Positions 1 to 6,369 are shown, counted from the first letter of the stretch. The stretch: 15,149 bases of DNA from an uncultured Butyricicoccus sp. (GCA_959018045.1 CAUEJN010000022.1:1-15149), one strand, 5' to 3'. Numbers and translations: made by a program. The notes: generated from the sequence alone by a model not told the origin.

Positions 1-47
1 ACCGCGAGGACGAGCACCAAAATGACCAGAATGGTTGGTAAATTCAT
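1..47 (-). CDS. FeoB-associated small membrane protein, N-terminus only
   Basis: Downstream of feoB on the same strand, an ATG at 45-47 opens a frame reading MNLPTILVILVLVLAV before the window ends. A short polar start followed directly by an unbroken Val/Leu/Ile membrane helix is what FeoB-associated Cys-rich membrane proteins (P12-like family) look like, and these usually follow feoB in Firmicutes. A purine-rich GGGGAAAGG stretch lies upstream of the ATG, and the start is about 33 nt after the feoB stop, consistent with co-transcription. The expected C-terminal cysteines lie outside the window, so the family call rests on position and the helix alone. Confidence 0.6.
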   Translation of the reverse strand, partial: MNLPTILVILVLVLA

Positions 48-80
48 AACAGAAACCGCCTTTCCCCGGTCGGTCTTTCC

Positions 81-2210
81 TTATGCCTTGACCGCCGCGC
101 GGCGCAGCTTGGACTCAGGCTTGGGCTGCGGACGGAACAGCAGGTACAGGAAGACGACCAGAATGATGATCGCAGCGACCGTGCCGACACCGAACGAAGC
201 CGCGCCGGTCAGCAGTGCGCCGAACTGATAAATACACAGAGAGACCATGTACGCGAGCAGGCACTGATAGCCGACGGCAATCAGCGTCCACTTACCGCCC
301 AGCTCACGACGGACTGCGCCGATCGCAGCAAAGCAGGGTGCGCACAGGAGGTTGAAGACCAAGAAGGAGTATGCCGCAACCGGCGTGAATACCTGCTGCA
401 TGGTGCCCCAGATTTCTACGCCGTCCTCGGCGACCTCGGCGAAGCCGAACAGCACGCCCAGCGTACCGACGACGTTCTCCTTCGCGATCAGGCCGCTGAT
501 GGCTGCGACCGCTGCACGCCAGTCGCCCCAGCCGAGCGGTGCGAAGATGGGTGCGAGCACGTTGCCGATGGATGCCAGGATGGACTCATTCTGTTCGACC
601 ATTTCCAGACGGAAGTTAAAGGTCTGGAGGAACCAGATGAGGGTAACCGCCAGGAAAATGACCGTTCCGGCCTTCTTGATGAAGGCAACGGCACGCTCCC
701 ACATGTGGCGCACAACGCCCTTGGCGCTCGGCCAGTGGTATGCGGGCAGCTCCATAACAAACGGTGCGGGATCGCCGACAAACAAACGGGTCTTCTTGAG
801 AATGATGCCCGAGCAGATGATGGCAGCGACGCCGACGAAGTATGCCGACGGGCCGACCCACCATGCGCCGCCGAAGAGTGCGCCCGCGATGAGCGCGATG
901 ACCGGCAGCTTAGCCGAGCACGGGATAAAGGTCGTGGTGATGACCGTCATGCGGCGGTCACGCTGGTTTTCGATGGTACGGGAAGCCATGATGCCGGGTA
1001 CGCCGCAGCCCGTGCCGATGAGCATGGGAATGAACGACTTGCCGGACAGGCCGAAACGACGGAAAATACGATCCATCAGGAAGGCGATACGCGCCATGTA
1101 GCCGCAGTCCTCCAGGAAGGCCAGGCACAGGAAGAGCACCATCATCTGCGGCAGGAAGCCCAGAACCGAGCCGACACCGGCGACGATGCCGTCGAGCACC
1201 AGACCGTTCAGCCATTCCGGGGTTGCAGCTGCTGCCAGCCAGCCCTCAACAGCGGGCGGGATGATCTCACCGAACAGCACATCGTTCACCCAGTCGGTCA
1301 TCATGGTGCCAACGGTGGAGATGGACAGATAGTAAACCAGGAACATAATGCCCACGAAGATCGGGAAACCGAGCCAGCGGTTTGTGACGATCTGGTCGAT
1401 CTTGTCGCTGCCGGTCAGCTTATGCACCTTGCCCTCGCGGCCGGCGGCGTGTGCCAGCTTGGCTGCGCACTCGTAGCGGGCGTTGGTGATAATGCTCTCG
1501 GCATCGTCATCCTGCGCGTCCTCTACGGTCTTGATGCAGGCCTCAATGGTATCCTTTGCCAGCTGGCCGAGCGGCAGTTCGGTGCGTGCGTCGCGCTCGA
1601 ACAGCTTGACGGCGTACCAGCGGTTATGCGACGGCTGACAGTGGCCGCTCACCTGCATGCCGATCTGCTCCAGTGCGTGCTCGATGTCCTTGCCGAAGGT
1701 GACCGGCTTTGCCGCCTGACGGCTCTTCGCCGCACGCACAGCTTCCAGCGCGGCCTCGACGCAGTTTTCGCCCTTGAGTGCGCTGATCTCGATGACCGGC
1801 ACGCCCAGTGCCTGCGACAGGGCGCTCGACTGGATGGAACCGCCCTGATGGCGTACCACGTCCATCATGTTGAGCGCGATGACGACCGGCAGACCCAGTT
1901 CCATGAGCTGGGTGGTCAGGTACAGGTTGCGCTCGAGGTTGGACGCATCGATGATGTTCAGAATCGCGTCAGGCTGCTCGGTGACCAGATAGTCACGGGT
2001 CACGACCTCCTCAAGCGTGTACGGCGAAAGCGAATAAACACCCGGCAAGTCCTGAATGATCACGTCCCCGTGACCGCGCAGCTTGCCTTCCTTTTTTTCA
2101 ACGGTGACGCCAGGCCAGTTGCCGACGTGCTGACTTGCACCGGTCAGGGCATTGAACAGTGTGGTCTTGCCACAGTTCGGGTTGCCCGCCAGCGCGATTT
2201 TCATCCCCAT
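81..2210 (-). CDS. feoB: Ferrous iron transport protein B (FeoB)
   Basis: FeoB is the inner-membrane Fe(II) uptake protein with an N-terminal G-protein domain. The 709-residue product shows all the G motifs: G1 GNPNCGKTT (9-17), G2 around PGVTVEKKEG (33-42), G3 DLPG (54-57), G4 NMMD (114-117) and G5 SALKG (143-147). A helical spacer follows, then a polytopic membrane half with two Gate-like regions (for example GCGVPGIMA and AKENVVGTLG) and a conserved Cys motif near CAPCFAAIGA. The length is close to the usual 700-770 residues. I place the start at the ATG at 2208-2210 because AGGGAGG lies 8-9 nt upstream; an in-frame ATG at 2226-2228 lies before that site and lacks one. It is the third gene of the feo operon, after two feoA genes, and precedes a small FeoB-associated protein. 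Loss of iron would be expected to raise its expression through the divergent DtxR-family regulator. Confidence 0.96.
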   Translation of the reverse strand: MGMKIALAGNPNCGKTTLFNALTGASQHVGNWPGVTVEKKEGKLRGHGDVIIQDLPGVYSLSPYTLEEVVTRDYLVTEQPDAILNIIDASNLERNLYLTTQLMELGLPVVIALNMMDVVRHQGGSIQSSALSQALGVPVIEISALKGENCVEAALEAVRAAKSRQAAKPVTFGKDIEHALEQIGMQVSGHCQPSHNRWYAVKLFERDARTELPLGQLAKDTIEACIKTVEDAQDDDAESIITNARYECAAKLAHAAGREGKVHKLTGSDKIDQIVTNRWLGFPIFVGIMFLVYYLSISTVGTMMTDWVNDVLFGEIIPPAVEGWLAAAATPEWLNGLVLDGIVAGVGSVLGFLPQMMVLFLCLAFLEDCGYMARIAFLMDRIFRRFGLSGKSFIPMLIGTGCGVPGIMASRTIENQRDRRMTVITTTFIPCSAKLPVIALIAGALFGGAWWVGPSAYFVGVAAIICSGIILKKTRLFVGDPAPFVMELPAYHWPSAKGVVRHMWERAVAFIKKAGTVIFLAVTLIWFLQTFNFRLEMVEQNESILASIGNVLAPIFAPLGWGDWRAAVAAISGLIAKENVVGTLGVLFGFAEVAEDGVEIWGTMQQVFTPVAAYSFLVFNLLCAPCFAAIGAVRRELGGKWTLIAVGYQCLLAYMVSLCIYQFGALLTGAASFGVGTVAAIIILVVFLYLLFRPQPKPESKLRRAAVKA

Positions 2211-2279
2211 AGCTGAAACCTCCCTCATTGTTTCCGATTGGGTTTGTTTTCTCTAATTGTTTTCCTTCACTAACCCATG

Positions 2280-2313
2280 CCGCAAAAAGAGGCAGCCGTA
2301 TTGGGCGGGCTGC
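2280..2313 (-). terminator. Hairpin with T-run between feoA and feoB (possible attenuator)
   Basis: On the minus strand GCAGCC (2308-2313) pairs with GGCTGC (2292-2297) across a 10-nt loop, followed by CTCTTTTTG. It lies in the 133-bp gap between the second feoA and feoB. The stem is short (6 bp, all but one pair GC). It may cause partial termination or protect the mRNA end, lowering feoB relative to feoA. No other clear element was seen in this gap, and no convincing internal promoter. Confidence 0.4.
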
Positions 2314-2343
2314 ATCCGATGGGAATTATGGAGGAAAACGATG

Positions 2344-2565
2344 TTACTGTACTTCGATGGCGGCGCAGTCTGCCTTACGCAGAGACAGCTCGTAGCCGCG
2401 CACGGTGATTTCCATGGGATCGCCGAGCGGCGCGACCTTGCGGACAAAGACGGTCACACCCTTGGTGATACCCATGTCCATGATGCGGCGCTTGATCGGG
2501 CCTTCGCCGTGCAGACGGACAACCGATACCGTCTCACCCGGCTTTACCTGTTCCAGGCTCTTCAT
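2344..2565 (-). CDS. feoA: FeoA-domain protein (second in operon)
   Basis: A 73-residue protein with the small SH3-like beta-barrel fold of FeoA, thought to bind and modulate FeoB at the inner membrane. Features seen are the N-terminal MKSLEQVKPGETVSVVRL strand region, a central RRIMDMGITKG turn (FeoA proteins typically have a conserved 'R..LxxMGl..G' here) and a final 'RGYELSLRKADCAAIEV' stretch, which corresponds to the 'ALR..EA..I' end of the domain. Length is normal for FeoA (about 75). The ATG at 2563-2565 follows GGAGG by about 10 nt. It lies 50 nt after the first FeoA-like gene and 133 nt before feoB, all on the same strand. Confidence 0.93.
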   Translation of the reverse strand: MKSLEQVKPGETVSVVRLHGEGPIKRRIMDMGITKGVTVFVRKVAPLGDPMEITVRGYELSLRKADCAAIEVQ

Positions 2566-2615
2566 CGTGTTTTCCCCTCCTTAGCTTCGTGATTGTATGC
2601 GAAATTGTAAAAAAC

Positions 2616-2828
2616 TCAGGCAATTAAGATGCGTGACGCGGTGGCACGGTCGAGTGCGACGCGGCTGTCGCGGATTTGCAGGATCAGGTTACCGCCGCGT
2701 TCTGCGACCACGGATACCGCGGCACCAACCACGAACCCAAGCGACTCCAGATGGCGGCGTGCTTCATCCTTACCCCGGATGCACTGAATCACACCGGTAT
2801 ATCCCGGCTTTGCGAATGTAAGCGGCAT
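2616..2828 (-). CDS. FeoA-domain protein (first in operon)
   Basis: A 70-residue second FeoA-like protein. The visible pattern is an N-terminal MPLTFAKPGYTGVIQCIRG strand, a central 'RRHLESLGFVVGAAVSVV' region matching the FeoA 'R..LxxLGf..G..v.v' core, and an ending 'RDSRVALDRATASRILI' equivalent to the usual 'R.s..aL....A..I.v'. I choose the ATG at 2826-2828 because AAGGAG sits 9 nt upstream; an in-frame ATG 27 nt further upstream would include this RBS in its coding sequence and is less likely. This is the first gene after the feo promoter. Paired FeoA proteins before FeoB are common in Clostridia; whether this copy contacts FeoB or has another role cannot be told from sequence. Confidence 0.9.
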   Translation of the reverse strand: MPLTFAKPGYTGVIQCIRGKDEARRHLESLGFVVGAAVSVVAERGGNLILQIRDSRVALDRATASRILIA

Positions 2829-2856
2829 AAGCGCGTTCTCCTTTTCTGTATCCATT

Positions 2857-2910
2857 ATAAGTTAGCCATTTCTAACCTTTGCAATGCATAGTTTACCACG
2901 ACTAACTTAT
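2857..2910. promoter_or_regulatory. Candidate DtxR-type operator elements
   Basis: Three GTTAG/CTAAC elements cluster at the feo promoter: GTTAG (2861-2865), CTAAC (2872-2876) and CTAAC (2902-2906). The first two form an inverted pair with a 6-nt gap just downstream of the predicted feo transcription start. The outer two are part of a 9-nt inverted pair, ATAAGTTAG (2857-2865) and CTAACTTAT (2902-2910). DtxR/IdeR operators are built from TTAG(G)/(C)CTAA half-sites, so the divergent DtxR-family protein is the obvious candidate binder. The assignment is inference. Confidence 0.55.
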
Positions 2911-2918
2911 TCTGTCAA
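2890..2918 (-). promoter_or_regulatory. Promoter of the feo operon
   Basis: Read on the minus strand, a perfect TTGACA -35 (2913-2918) is followed by a 17-bp spacer and TAAACT as -10 (2890-2895). Transcription would begin near 2883 and give a leader of about 55 nt before the first FeoA-like gene. One CTAAC element (2902-2906) falls within the spacer, in the right place for repression. Confidence 0.7.
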
Positions 2919-2927
2919 TAGATCGGA

Positions 2928-2955
2928 CTGAAAAAATTGCAAATTTGCGTATAAT
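2928..2955 (+). promoter_or_regulatory. Promoter of the DtxR-family gene
   Basis: A perfect TATAAT (2950-2955) is preceded at 16 bp by CTGAAA (2928-2933; four of six consensus bases). The -35 lies 10 bp from the -35 of the divergent feo promoter, so the two promoters are back-to-back. Predicted leader is about 55 nt. Confidence 0.6.
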
Positions 2956-3017
2956 ATGCTACCATATATGAGAAGACTTTTCCCGGAAGGGATGCTACGG
3001 AATGGAGGGCCAAAACC

Positions 3018-3404
3018 TTGCGCATCCAAAAATCCGCCGAGGACTATCTGGAAACCATCCTGCGGCTGACGCTCCGAAACGGTTCGGTGCGTTCGATCGA
3101 TATCGCAACCGATCTGGGTTTCTCCAAACCCAGCGTATCCACCGCGATGAAGCGTCTGCGTGAAAACGGTTATATCATCGTAAAACCGCACGGCCTGATC
3201 GAGCTGACCGAGCAGGGACGCGAGATCGCCGACAAGATCTACGAGCGTCACACCCTGCTGACCGAATACCTGACGACAATCGGTGTCCCGCACGACATCG
3301 CCGAACAGGATGCCTGCAAAATCGAACACATCCTCAGCGAGGAAACCTTTGCGCGCATCCGCGACCACGCCGAGCGCAGCAGCCGCAAAAACCGCCCCGA
3401 ATAA
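3018..3404 (+). CDS. DtxR/MntR-family metal-dependent transcriptional regulator
   Basis: A 128-residue DNA-binding regulator expected to repress metal uptake genes when loaded with Fe(II) or Mn(II). A winged helix-turn-helix spans about 8-64 (recognition region SKPSVSTAMKRLRENGYI at 36-53, wing ending in LTEQG), followed by the helical dimerization and metal domain to about 115. No C-terminal SH3 domain is present, as in MntR-type proteins. By alignment from memory, the MntR ligands D8, E11, H77, E99, E102 and H103 correspond to D9, E12, H78, C100, E103 and H104. Cys at 100 is the DtxR/IdeR-type residue, favouring iron. The start is TTG at 3018, with GGAGGG at 3004-3009 and an 8-nt gap; the nearby ATG at 3002 is out of frame. 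It is divergent from feo, so feo is its likely target. Confidence 0.92.
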   Translation: MRIQKSAEDYLETILRLTLRNGSVRSIDIATDLGFSKPSVSTAMKRLRENGYIIVKPHGLIELTEQGREIADKIYERHTLLTEYLTTIGVPHDIAEQDACKIEHILSEETFARIRDHAERSSRKNRPE

Positions 3405-3420
3405 TCCGGGCGGTTTTTTT
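3388..3420 (+). terminator. Rho-independent terminator after the DtxR-family gene
   Basis: CCGCCC (3392-3397) pairs with GGGCGG (3408-3413), followed by T7 (3414-3420) and preceded by an A-run that extends the stem. The stop codon of the regulator lies in the loop, so the terminator overlaps the end of the gene. Confidence 0.88.
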
Positions 3421-3438
3421 CATGTCTTGCCCCGCTTC

Positions 3439-3472
3439 GCATACATTTTCACATTGATAATTGCATACATTT
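3439..3472. repeat. 10-bp direct repeat at the mrp promoter
   Basis: GCATACATTT occurs at 3439-3448 and again at 3463-3472, 24 bp apart in the same orientation. One copy is just upstream of the -35 and the other lies in the -35/-10 spacer. This is the position of a repressor or activator site; the binding protein is unknown. Confidence 0.6.
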
Positions 3473-3482
3473 GCGGTATAAT
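3454..3482 (+). promoter_or_regulatory. Promoter of mrp-nifX-like unit
   Basis: TTGATA (3454-3459), a 17-bp spacer and a perfect TATAAT (3477-3482). Transcription would start near 3489, giving a short leader of about 28 nt before the ATG at 3517. Confidence 0.75.
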
Positions 3483-3516
3483 ACAGATATCTATGAATCG
3501 TTAGGAGTTGTTTACT

Positions 3517-4335
3517 ATGGGTTGTTCGCACAACTGCGAATCCTGTTCTTCGAACTGCGGCGAGCCCAAAAGCCTGCAGATTGCCCCCAACAAGCTGTCC
3601 ACCGTCCGCAAGGTGATCGGCGTTGTTTCGGGTAAGGGCGGCGTCGGCAAGTCGCTGGTTACGTCCATGCTGGCGGTCTCCATGACCCGCCGCGGTTACC
3701 ACAGTGCCATCCTGGACGCTGACATCACCGGCCCCTCCATCCCCAAGGCCTTCGGCCTCTCGGGTGAGCTCGAGGGCTGCGAGGAGGGTATTTACCCCAA
3801 GACCTCGTCCACCGGTATCGACATGATTTCCATTAACTTCCTGCTCCCTCACGCGGATGACCCGGTCATCTACCGCGGCCCTATCATCGCAGAGACCGTC
3901 AAGCAGTTCTGGTCTGACGTCATCTGGCAGGATGTAGACTTTATGTTCGTCGACATGCCTCCCGGAACCGGCGACGTACCGCTGACCGTGTTCCAGTCGC
4001 TGCCCATCGACGGCATCATCGTTATGACCTCGCCGCAGGATCTGGTTTCCATGATCGTGGGCAAGGCGGTCAAGATGGCGCAGATGATGAACATTCCGGT
4101 ACTGGGTGTCATCGAAAACTACAGCTACATCGAGTGCCCCGACTGCGGGGGGCACATCGAGGTCTTTGGCAAGAGCCGTGTCGAGGAAGTCGCTGCACAG
4201 TACGGCGTGCCGGTACTGGCAAAGCTGCCCATCGATCCCAAGCTGGCTGAGGCAGTCGACGCTGGCTGCATCGAGGATGCCAAGCTGCCCGAGTCGCTCC
4301 AGGGCGCAACCGCTATGCTGGAAAAGCTGCTCTAA
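3517..4335 (+). CDS. Mrp/NBP35-family Fe-S cluster carrier ATPase
   Basis: A 272-residue cytosolic P-loop ATPase of the Mrp (ApbC/NBP35) family, which binds and transfers [4Fe-4S] clusters to target apoproteins. Seen: deviant Walker A GKGGVGKS (39-46), LDADITGPS switch I-like region (66-74), Walker B/switch II FVDMPPGTGD ending around 153 (D146), and the dimer-interface CPDC (C207, C210) that binds the bridging cluster in this family. The N-terminus adds a cysteine-rich tag, C3, C7, C10, C14 with H5 (C-x-H-N-C-x2-C-x3-C), similar in place to the N-terminal cluster of NBP35. I use the ATG at 3517 (AGGAG at 3503-3507, 9-nt gap) rather than the TTG at 3508. It precedes the NifX-like gene by 33 nt with no terminator between them. 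Confidence 0.94.
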   Translation: MGCSHNCESCSSNCGEPKSLQIAPNKLSTVRKVIGVVSGKGGVGKSLVTSMLAVSMTRRGYHSAILDADITGPSIPKAFGLSGELEGCEEGIYPKTSSTGIDMISINFLLPHADDPVIYRGPIIAETVKQFWSDVIWQDVDFMFVDMPPGTGDVPLTVFQSLPIDGIIVMTSPQDLVSMIVGKAVKMAQMMNIPVLGVIENYSYIECPDCGGHIEVFGKSRVEEVAAQYGVPVLAKLPIDPKLAEAVDAGCIEDAKLPESLQGATAMLEKLL

Positions 4336-4368
4336 TCACAGGTTTTCCGTGCAGAAAGGATATCCGTT

Positions 4369-4812
4369 ATGAAAATTGCCATCGCTTACGCGGACGGCGC
4401 GGTCGCTTCCGATCTCGGCGTCTGTCAGCAGTTTTTGATCGTCACCGCAGAAAACGGTCAGCCCACCGCCAAGGAGCTGGTTGACTGTCCGGGTGAGGGT
4501 CACATCCGTCTGCTCAGCTTTGTCGGCCACTACGCTGTTGACGTGCTCATCTGCGGCCAGCTGGGCATCGCATCGCGCAACGCGCTGGAAATGCTGGGCG
4601 TTCTGCTCGTCCCCGGTGTCACCGGCTCGGCAGAGGAAGCCGCTGCCAAGTTCCTGGTCGGCGAAAAGCAGGGCGACGACACCGTGCTGCGCCTGTGCCG
4701 CGAGGAAGACCCCGACGACCCGATGGCCTGCATGCACGACTGTTCCAAGTGCGCAGGCTGCGGCCCGATCAAGGTCGATCTGGACAAGCTCGACCTGCCC
4801 GAGGTCAAGTAA
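4369..4812 (+). CDS. NifX/MTH1175-type (dinitrogenase FeMo-cofactor biosynthesis domain) protein with Cys-rich tail
   Basis: A 147-residue protein with the NifX/NafY/NifB-C-terminal domain fold, MKIAIAYADG at the start and the glycine-rich GHYAVDVLICGQLG core (53-66) followed by a VPGVTGSAEEA stretch. Family members bind metal-cofactor precursors; no nif genes are nearby, so a role in nitrogen fixation is not implied. The C-terminal tail carries C121-x-H-D-C125-x2-C128-x2-C131, a likely metal or Fe-S site, resembling the N-terminal tag of the upstream Mrp protein. Start: ATG at 4369 with AAAGGA at 4355-4360 and an 8-nt gap. It is co-oriented 33 nt after mrp and ends before a strong terminator. 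Working hypothesis: it partners with Mrp in Fe-S cluster storage or transfer. Confidence 0.88.
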   Translation: MKIAIAYADGAVASDLGVCQQFLIVTAENGQPTAKELVDCPGEGHIRLLSFVGHYAVDVLICGQLGIASRNALEMLGVLLVPGVTGSAEEAAAKFLVGEKQGDDTVLRLCREEDPDDPMACMHDCSKCAGCGPIKVDLDKLDLPEVK

Positions 4813-4829
4813 GACCATATTTCAAACGC

Positions 4830-4866
4830 AAAAAAGCCGAATCCAACCGGATTCGGCTTTTTCTTT
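4830..4866. terminator. Bidirectional terminator between convergent genes
   Basis: GCCGAATCC (4836-4844) pairs perfectly with GGATTCGGC (4849-4857) across an AACC loop; A6 flanks on the left and T5 on the right. It therefore ends both the mrp unit (plus) and the efflux operon (minus; stop at 4885). Confidence 0.92.
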
Positions 4867-4884
4867 TGCGTAAATTCGCGTTTT

Positions 4885-5805
4885 TCACCGTGCAGGCACG
4901 TACCACCGCGGCGGCTCACAAGGCGTAAAGCCGCGGAAGTCGCGCGCCGCGCGTGCGTAGCTCATCTGCATCTGCTGGGTGGCGTTCGCGCCCAGCGATT
5001 CCGCCCACACAATCTGACGGATGGCACCGTAAGCTGCCTCGTAAGCGAACGCCTCCCAGAATTCCTGCGGCGGGTCGCCCATGAAATAGGCATGAATTTG
5101 ACCGTTGACAAAGGCGGTCGAGCGCGGCACCGAGAAGGTCTGCGCACGCTGGAAGTCCTGCCAGCGGTCACCGACCTGCCGGCGGTCGAAGTCCATGACC
5201 GCGAGCTTGCCACCCGACGTGAGCAGCAGGTTGCCGATGTGAAAATCACCGTGCAGACCGGCCAGCCGCTTGGGATACGCGACGTGTTTTGCCACAAACA
5301 TGACCGTCGCATCGTCGCCCGCCATGCGGTGACGGCTGGCCAGATAGCGGAAGACCATGCGCTTGCGCGCTTCGACCTCGCCGTCGGCCTCGCGGCGCTC
5401 ACCCGGCTCGAGCAGCACGCTGTGAATGGCGGCAAGCGCGCGGCCTGCCTCCTGTCCTAAGCGGTACTGTTCCTCCTCGGGCATGCCGATGAGCTCCTGG
5501 GTCAGCGGTTCACCCTCCACCCAGGTCAAAAGCTCGTATACCTTGCCCGCGTGCAGGCCGCAGTCCACCGGGCGCGGCATGGGAAAGCCCAGTGCCTGAC
5601 AGCGCTGGATAAAGGCAAACTCGGCGTACTTGCGCCGGGTCTCCCGCTCGTCGGCTACGCGCAGCAGCAGGTGTTCCCCGCTGCGCGTCCAGACCTCATA
5701 CTTGCGGTCGCTGCCATAGCCGCCCCGCACAGGCAATACCTTGCGCCAATGCGCGGTTTCCGGGAAGGTGCGCAGCCATGCGCGTTCATTCGCTCCAATC
5801 GTCAT
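4885..5805 (-). CDS. APH-family phosphotransferase
   Basis: A 306-residue protein of the aminoglycoside phosphotransferase/choline kinase (APH) fold. Catalytic motif HGDFHIGNLL gives H185, D187, H189 and N192; VMDFDR (203-208) supplies the metal-binding Asp equivalent to the kinase DFG; GDRWQDF (212-218) follows, as in the widespread Firmicutes 'phosphotransferase' family, whose substrates are mostly unknown. Its start overlaps the TetR stop by 4 nt (ATGA), so it is the last gene of the efflux operon and probably translationally coupled. It may inactivate a drug also exported by the pump, but a metabolic or cell-envelope substrate is equally possible. It does not look like a characterised resistance enzyme that I can name. 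Confidence 0.85.
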   Translation of the reverse strand: MTIGANERAWLRTFPETAHWRKVLPVRGGYGSDRKYEVWTRSGEHLLLRVADERETRRKYAEFAFIQRCQALGFPMPRPVDCGLHAGKVYELLTWVEGEPLTQELIGMPEEEQYRLGQEAGRALAAIHSVLLEPGERREADGEVEARKRMVFRYLASRHRMAGDDATVMFVAKHVAYPKRLAGLHGDFHIGNLLLTSGGKLAVMDFDRRQVGDRWQDFQRAQTFSVPRSTAFVNGQIHAYFMGDPPQEFWEAFAYEAAYGAIRQIVWAESLGANATQQMQMSYARAARDFRGFTPCEPPRWYVPAR

Positions 5806-6368
5806 GCACCCATCCCCCGCATCAGCACGTCTACCAGCGACTCGAGCGGTACCTCGCGCGCCTTGAACATGGTCGAAGTCAGCGAGGCCAGCAGCGTGGC
5901 GACGACGATCGGGTCAATATCCGCCCGCAGTTCGCCTGCCTGCTGTGCACGCACCACCTCGGCCTCGAGCAGTTCATACTGCTGTTCGGCATACTGGTGG
6001 GACATCTCCTCAAAAAAGGTCATCGAGCTGTCTTCCCGGAACAAAATCAGCAGTTTCTGCCCCATCTGTGCCAGTACGCTGGTCAGAAAACGCATGTAGC
6101 TGATCATCTTATCCCGAAACGCAATATTGCTGTGCAGAATGCCCGAGAGCTCGACAGACACGCGCTCGGCCATCTGTTCGCCAACCGCGGTCAGCAGGGC
6201 GTTTTTGGAGGGGAAATATTCATAGATTGTCGATTTTCCGATGCCTGCGCGCACGGCAATGGCATCCATCCGGGCGTGCTCAAAGCCATTGCGGCAGAAT
6301 TCCTCAGCCGCTGCGGCTAAGATCGCCTGCCGACGACGGCCGCGGATATCATTTTTCTCCTCGGTCAT
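5802..6368 (-). CDS. TetR-family transcriptional regulator of the efflux operon
   Basis: A 188-residue TetR regulator. The N-terminal helix-turn-helix domain, around residues 11-56, contains 'AAAEEFCRNGFEHARMDAIA' and GIGKSTIYEYFPSKNAL, typical of TetR family members; the remaining helices form a ligand-binding domain. The start is the ATG at 6366-6368, with AAAGGAG 7 nt upstream, rather than an ATG 93 nt further upstream inside the RND gene. The stop overlaps the start of the phosphotransferase gene by 4 nt, and its start lies 1 nt after the RND stop. As the fourth gene of the operon, it probably binds the palindrome at 12308-12329 and represses its own operon, with derepression by a pump substrate. 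Confidence 0.9.
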   Translation of the reverse strand: MTEEKNDIRGRRRQAILAAAAEEFCRNGFEHARMDAIAVRAGIGKSTIYEYFPSKNALLTAVGEQMAERVSVELSGILHSNIAFRDKMISYMRFLTSVLAQMGQKLLILFREDSSMTFFEEMSHQYAEQQYELLEAEVVRAQQAGELRADIDPIVVATLLASLTSTMFKAREVPLESLVDVLMRGMGA

Positions 6369-6369
6369 G

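Noticed and set aside
66..75. GGTCGGTC half-site just after feoB, similar to the TetR operator arm
   Set aside because: Only one arm with no dyad; expected by chance in GC-rich DNA, as is another copy near 12530 inside lacI.
705..2216. Long open frame (503 codons) on the plus strand opposite feoB
   Set aside because: Antisense shadow of a well-conserved FeoB; composition rich in His, Asp, Gln and Arg as expected from the reverse frame of GC-rich coding DNA, with no recognisable domain.
2341..2592. Plus-strand ATG preceded by GGAGG, opposite feoA
   Set aside because: The RBS is good, but the frame runs antisense across a clear FeoA protein, has no family resemblance and no promoter; probably chance.
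2956..2998. ATGCTAC direct repeat in the leader of the DtxR-family gene
   Set aside because: Seven bases, 36 bp apart; too short to separate from chance.
3334..4155. 273-codon minus-strand frame opposite mrp and the DtxR-family 3' end
   Set aside because: Spans two real plus-strand genes and a terminator; shadow composition with no domain.
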